A DNA stretch of 35,650 nucleotides. Source: an uncultured Clostridia bacterium. GTDB lineage: Bacteria; Bacillota; Clostridia; Oscillospirales; Oscillospiraceae. Where the stretch lies: contig CAMGRL010000019.1 of NCBI GenBank assembly GCA_946061515.1, positions 1-35,650 of the forward strand. Reading direction: 5' to 3'. Positions 33,673 through 35,650 of this stretch are shown here, in pieces. Numbering within the stretch: position 1 is the first letter of the stretch; each line of letters begins with the position of its first letter. The notes beneath the pieces were generated by a model. It was not told where the DNA came from. It saw nothing but the letters and a program-made list of their open reading frames with translations, and ran no database searches. Both the position numbers and the translations under genes were made by a program.

Positions 33673-35247
33673 ATGTATACTCTGAATGTTACGGAGCTCG
33701 GTATTGCCGGACATGGCACGGCATACCGGAATCTGCCGGTATCACAGCTTGTGGAGCATGCCATTGCACGGGGTGAGGGGACACTGACGGATACGGGCGC
33801 CCTTTCTGTACATACCGGGAAGTACACCGGCCGCAGCCCGGACGACAAATTTTATGTGGACAGCCCCGCCATCCACGATGATATTGCCTGGGGCAGTGTG
33901 AACCGTCCCATAAGCCGGGAGATTTTCCGGGCTTTGAAGGCCAAGATCCTGGCCTATCTGCAGGGCCGTGAGCTCTTTGTGTTTGACGGCTTTGCCGGAG
34001 CCGATCCCCAATATTCTCAGCGCTTTCGCATTATCAACGAATTCGCCAGCCAGAATCTGTTTATGCATCAGCTCCTCATCCGTCCTACTGAGGAGCAGCT
34101 GAAGGACTTCCGTCCGGACTATACGCTCATTTCCGCGCCGGGCTTTCAGTGTGTCCCGGAGCTTGACGGCGTTCACAGCGAGGCGGCTATCCTGATCGAC
34201 CTGGAGGCCCGGGAGATCCTGGTCGCCGGCAACCAGTACAGCGGCGAGTTGAAAAAGGCCGTGTTCAGCGTGATGAACTATGTGCTGCCCAAAAAGGGCG
34301 TACTGCCCATGCACTGCTCGGCCAATGTTGGGAAAGACGGCAGCACGGCCGTGTTTTTCGGACTGTCCGGCACGGGAAAGACCACCCTTTCCGCCGACCC
34401 GGAGCGTGCCCTGATCGGCGACGATGAACACGGCTGGACTGACAACGGCATTTTCAACATCGAGGGTGGCTGCTACGCCAAGTGCATCGGGCTCAGGCAC
34501 GAGAACGAGCCGGAGATCTACGAAGCCATTCATTTCGGCTCTCTGCTGGAAAATGTCATCGTCGATGAGAACGGGCACCCTGATTACAACGACGGCAGCC
34601 TGACGGAGAATACGCGTGCCGGCTATCCTGTGGACTTTATCCCCAGCGCGGCGATCCCCGGCGTGGGAGGTCTGCCCCGTACAGTCATTTTCCTTACGGC
34701 TGATGCCTTCGGCGTTCTGCCGCCGATTGCGCGGCTGGACAGGGATACTGCCATGTACCACTTTGTCTCCGGCTACACCAGCAAGCTGGCCGGAACCGAG
34801 CGCGGGATCAAGGAACCGGTCACCACCTTCTCCACGCTCTTCGGCGAGCCCTTCTTCCCTCTGCACACCTCCGTATATGCCTCTATGCTGGGCGAGAAGC
34901 TGGACAAGACCGGCGCTCGGGTATTTCTGGTCAACACCGGCTGGTGCGGCGGGAAAGCGGGCGATGTACCCAGAATGAAGCTGAAATATACCCGCGCAAT
35001 GGTAAACGCTGCTATCAGCGGCGCGCTCGATGACGAGGAGTGTATTCACGACCCCATTTTCAATCTGGATATTCCTGTCCGCTGTCCGAATGTTCCGGAC
35101 GAGATCCTTGACCCGCGCAGCCTTTGGGGCGATCCCGCGGCCTACGAGACCGCTGCCAGAGATCTGGCGCGGAGATTCCGCGAGAATTTCGAAAAGAAAT
35201 ACCCCGATATGCCGCAGCATATCAAAGATGCCGGGCCAAAGGGCTGA
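33673..35247 (+). CDS. pckA: Phosphoenolpyruvate carboxykinase (ATP)
   Basis: A 524-residue enzyme interconverting oxaloacetate + ATP and PEP + CO2 + ADP. Motifs are HTGKYTGRSPDDKF, NLFMHQLLIRP, the kinase P-loop GLSGTGKTTLSADP, and the following IGDDEHGW metal-binding segment. Length is typical of the ATP-dependent family (about 520-540). Start ATG has ACGGAGA upstream. In fermenters it can run toward oxaloacetate and conserve ATP. It comes 94 bases after hppA, possibly on its own transcript. Confidence 0.95.
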   Translation: MYTLNVTELGIAGHGTAYRNLPVSQLVEHAIARGEGTLTDTGALSVHTGKYTGRSPDDKFYVDSPAIHDDIAWGSVNRPISREIFRALKAKILAYLQGRELFVFDGFAGADPQYSQRFRIINEFASQNLFMHQLLIRPTEEQLKDFRPDYTLISAPGFQCVPELDGVHSEAAILIDLEAREILVAGNQYSGELKKAVFSVMNYVLPKKGVLPMHCSANVGKDGSTAVFFGLSGTGKTTLSADPERALIGDDEHGWTDNGIFNIEGGCYAKCIGLRHENEPEIYEAIHFGSLLENVIVDENGHPDYNDGSLTENTRAGYPVDFIPSAAIPGVGGLPRTVIFLTADAFGVLPPIARLDRDTAMYHFVSGYTSKLAGTERGIKEPVTTFSTLFGEPFFPLHTSVYASMLGEKLDKTGARVFLVNTGWCGGKAGDVPRMKLKYTRAMVNAAISGALDDEECIHDPIFNLDIPVRCPNVPDEILDPRSLWGDPAAYETAARDLARRFRENFEKKYPDMPQHIKDAGPKG

Positions 35248-35329
35248 GCTTGTATCCGCAGCATCTGCGGGGATGAAACGGTTTGGAACGTGAATTAAGT
35301 CGTACCGTTTCGGCGTGATACAAGGCATC

Positions 35330-35358
35330 CCGGCAAAAGCGGAACCCGCCGGTTTTTT
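35330..35358 (+). terminator. Probable terminator after pckA
   Basis: CCGGC (35330-35334) pairs with GCCGG (35348-35352), immediately followed by six T. Two small inverted repeats precede it (CCGCAG/CTGCGG at 35256-35270; GAAACGGT/ACCGTTTC at 35275-35311). Confidence 0.6.
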
Positions 35359-35439
35359 GAACGGAAGCAAAGGCTTTAGCCTTTCGGCCGAGATTTCTCG
35401 GTTCTATGTCAATAGTTGGGGTAGGACAAAAGAAGAAAA

Positions 35440-35487
35440 CCTAAAAAGAAGGAGTATGTGGCGCGCCACATGCTCCTTCTTCTTAGG
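35440..35487. repeat. Long near-perfect hairpin at the end of the ISL3-type element
   Basis: About 24 base pairs form between 35440-35463 and 35464-35487, with one mismatch and one G-T pair. The centre is the palindrome ATGTGGCGCGCCACAT. It lies 2 bases past the transposase stop and is followed on the minus strand by a T-rich run, so it probably terminates transposase transcription and blocks transcription entering from outside. Confidence 0.75.
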
Positions 35488-35489
35488 TG

Positions 35490-35650
35490 TCATGAGGCAC
35501 AATGGAGGATTCTGTTGCGGAAACGGGAGAAGTTGCGCACGCCATAGCAAACGCGGTTCAAAACTTTGGTTTTGTTGTTGCAGCCCTCGGTATAACCGTT
35601 AGTAAAAGGAACATCAAAGGAGTTGAGGATCAGCTTGCCCCAGTTGTGGA
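35490..35650 (-). CDS. ISL3-family transposase, C-terminal end (5' part beyond window)
   Basis: Reading the minus strand from the window edge gives about 53 codons, with HNWGKLILNSF, NGYTEGCNNKTKVL and YGVRNFSRFRNRI before a TGA ending at 35490. The pattern (T-N-G-x-x-E-G-x-N then K and Y-G-x-R-N-F-x-x-F-R-x-R-I) is the conserved C-terminus of ISL3-type transposases (DDE_Tnp_ISL3). The rest of the gene is outside the window, so whether the element is intact is unknown. Confidence 0.82.
   Translation of the reverse strand, partial: HNWGKLILNSFDVPFTNGYTEGCNNKTKVLNRVCYGVRNFSRFRNRILHCAS

Noticed and set aside
33742-35370. Long minus-strand open frame opposite pckA
   Set aside because: PckA is complete with intact catalytic motifs; no motif or ribosome site supports the antisense frame.
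1-35650. CRISPR arrays, tRNA or rRNA genes, phage structural genes
   Set aside because: No regularly spaced direct repeats, no cloverleaf-like tRNA sequence or rRNA segment, and no phage-type genes were recognised in the window.

Overview
The window reads as chromosome of a GC-rich anaerobic Firmicute of class Clostridia, most likely an Oscillospiraceae-type gut bacterium. That rests on the dnaB/tilS-hpt-ftsH order, the SD-rich starts with many TTG/GTG codons, the K+-dependent membrane pyrophosphatase, and the fermentative gene content. Members of that group, such as Dysosmobacter, are known to ferment myo-inositol. The taxonomic call is inference.

Layout. (1) 1-4255: housekeeping block with the end of the DnaB helicase, tilS, hpt and ftsH, closed by a strong terminator. 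(2) 4277-4764: a truncated IS1182/IS5-like transposase and a bidirectional terminator. (3) 4819-6801: leftward operon of a DeoR-family regulator, a PHP-domain phosphoesterase and a Nudix hydrolase. (4) 6870-18224: one rightward ten-gene operon divergent from the DeoR gene. It holds archaeal-type (type II) GAPDH, archaeal-type PGK, a split transketolase, a LarA-family racemase/epimerase, a type-2 malate/L-lactate dehydrogenase, then iolE, iolB, iolD and iolG of inositol catabolism. (5) 18364-22943: a binding-protein-dependent ABC importer (fused two-domain permease, ATPase, lipoprotein). (6) 22954-24351: a four-helix membrane protein and a HAD-like protein. (7) 24557-25597: a leftward LacI-family regulator. 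(8) 25891-33578: rightward operon with four tandem HAD-like paralogues, a phosphoglycerate mutase, a PfkB kinase and a membrane pyrophosphatase. (9) 33673-35247: ATP-type PEP carboxykinase. (10) 35440-35650: the end of an ISL3-type transposase and a long hairpin.

How the parts fit. iolG, iolE, iolD and iolB would take myo-inositol to 2-deoxy-5-keto-D-gluconate. The usual next steps (IolC kinase, IolJ aldolase, IolA) are not in the window. Instead there are a split transketolase, a LarA-like enzyme, a type-2 hydroxyacid dehydrogenase, a PfkB kinase and a private set of lower-glycolysis enzymes of unusual type. A DeoR regulator (the family of Bacillus IolR) faces the iol operon. A LacI regulator sits between the transporter and the HAD/mutase operon, and both of those promoters are followed by the same CGGAAACGT core, so they may be co-controlled.

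The most striking object is the phosphoglycerate mutase at 28987-30555. Its sequence is a circular permutation of cofactor-independent PGM: the second half of the normal protein comes first, the normal N-terminus begins at residue 315, and all metal ligands are kept at family spacing. The second is a set of five HAD-like paralogues that all carry Gly instead of the catalytic +2 Asp of motif I. Together with the archaeal-type GAPDH/PGK pair they suggest a dedicated, possibly undescribed, cyclitol-linked glycolytic module.
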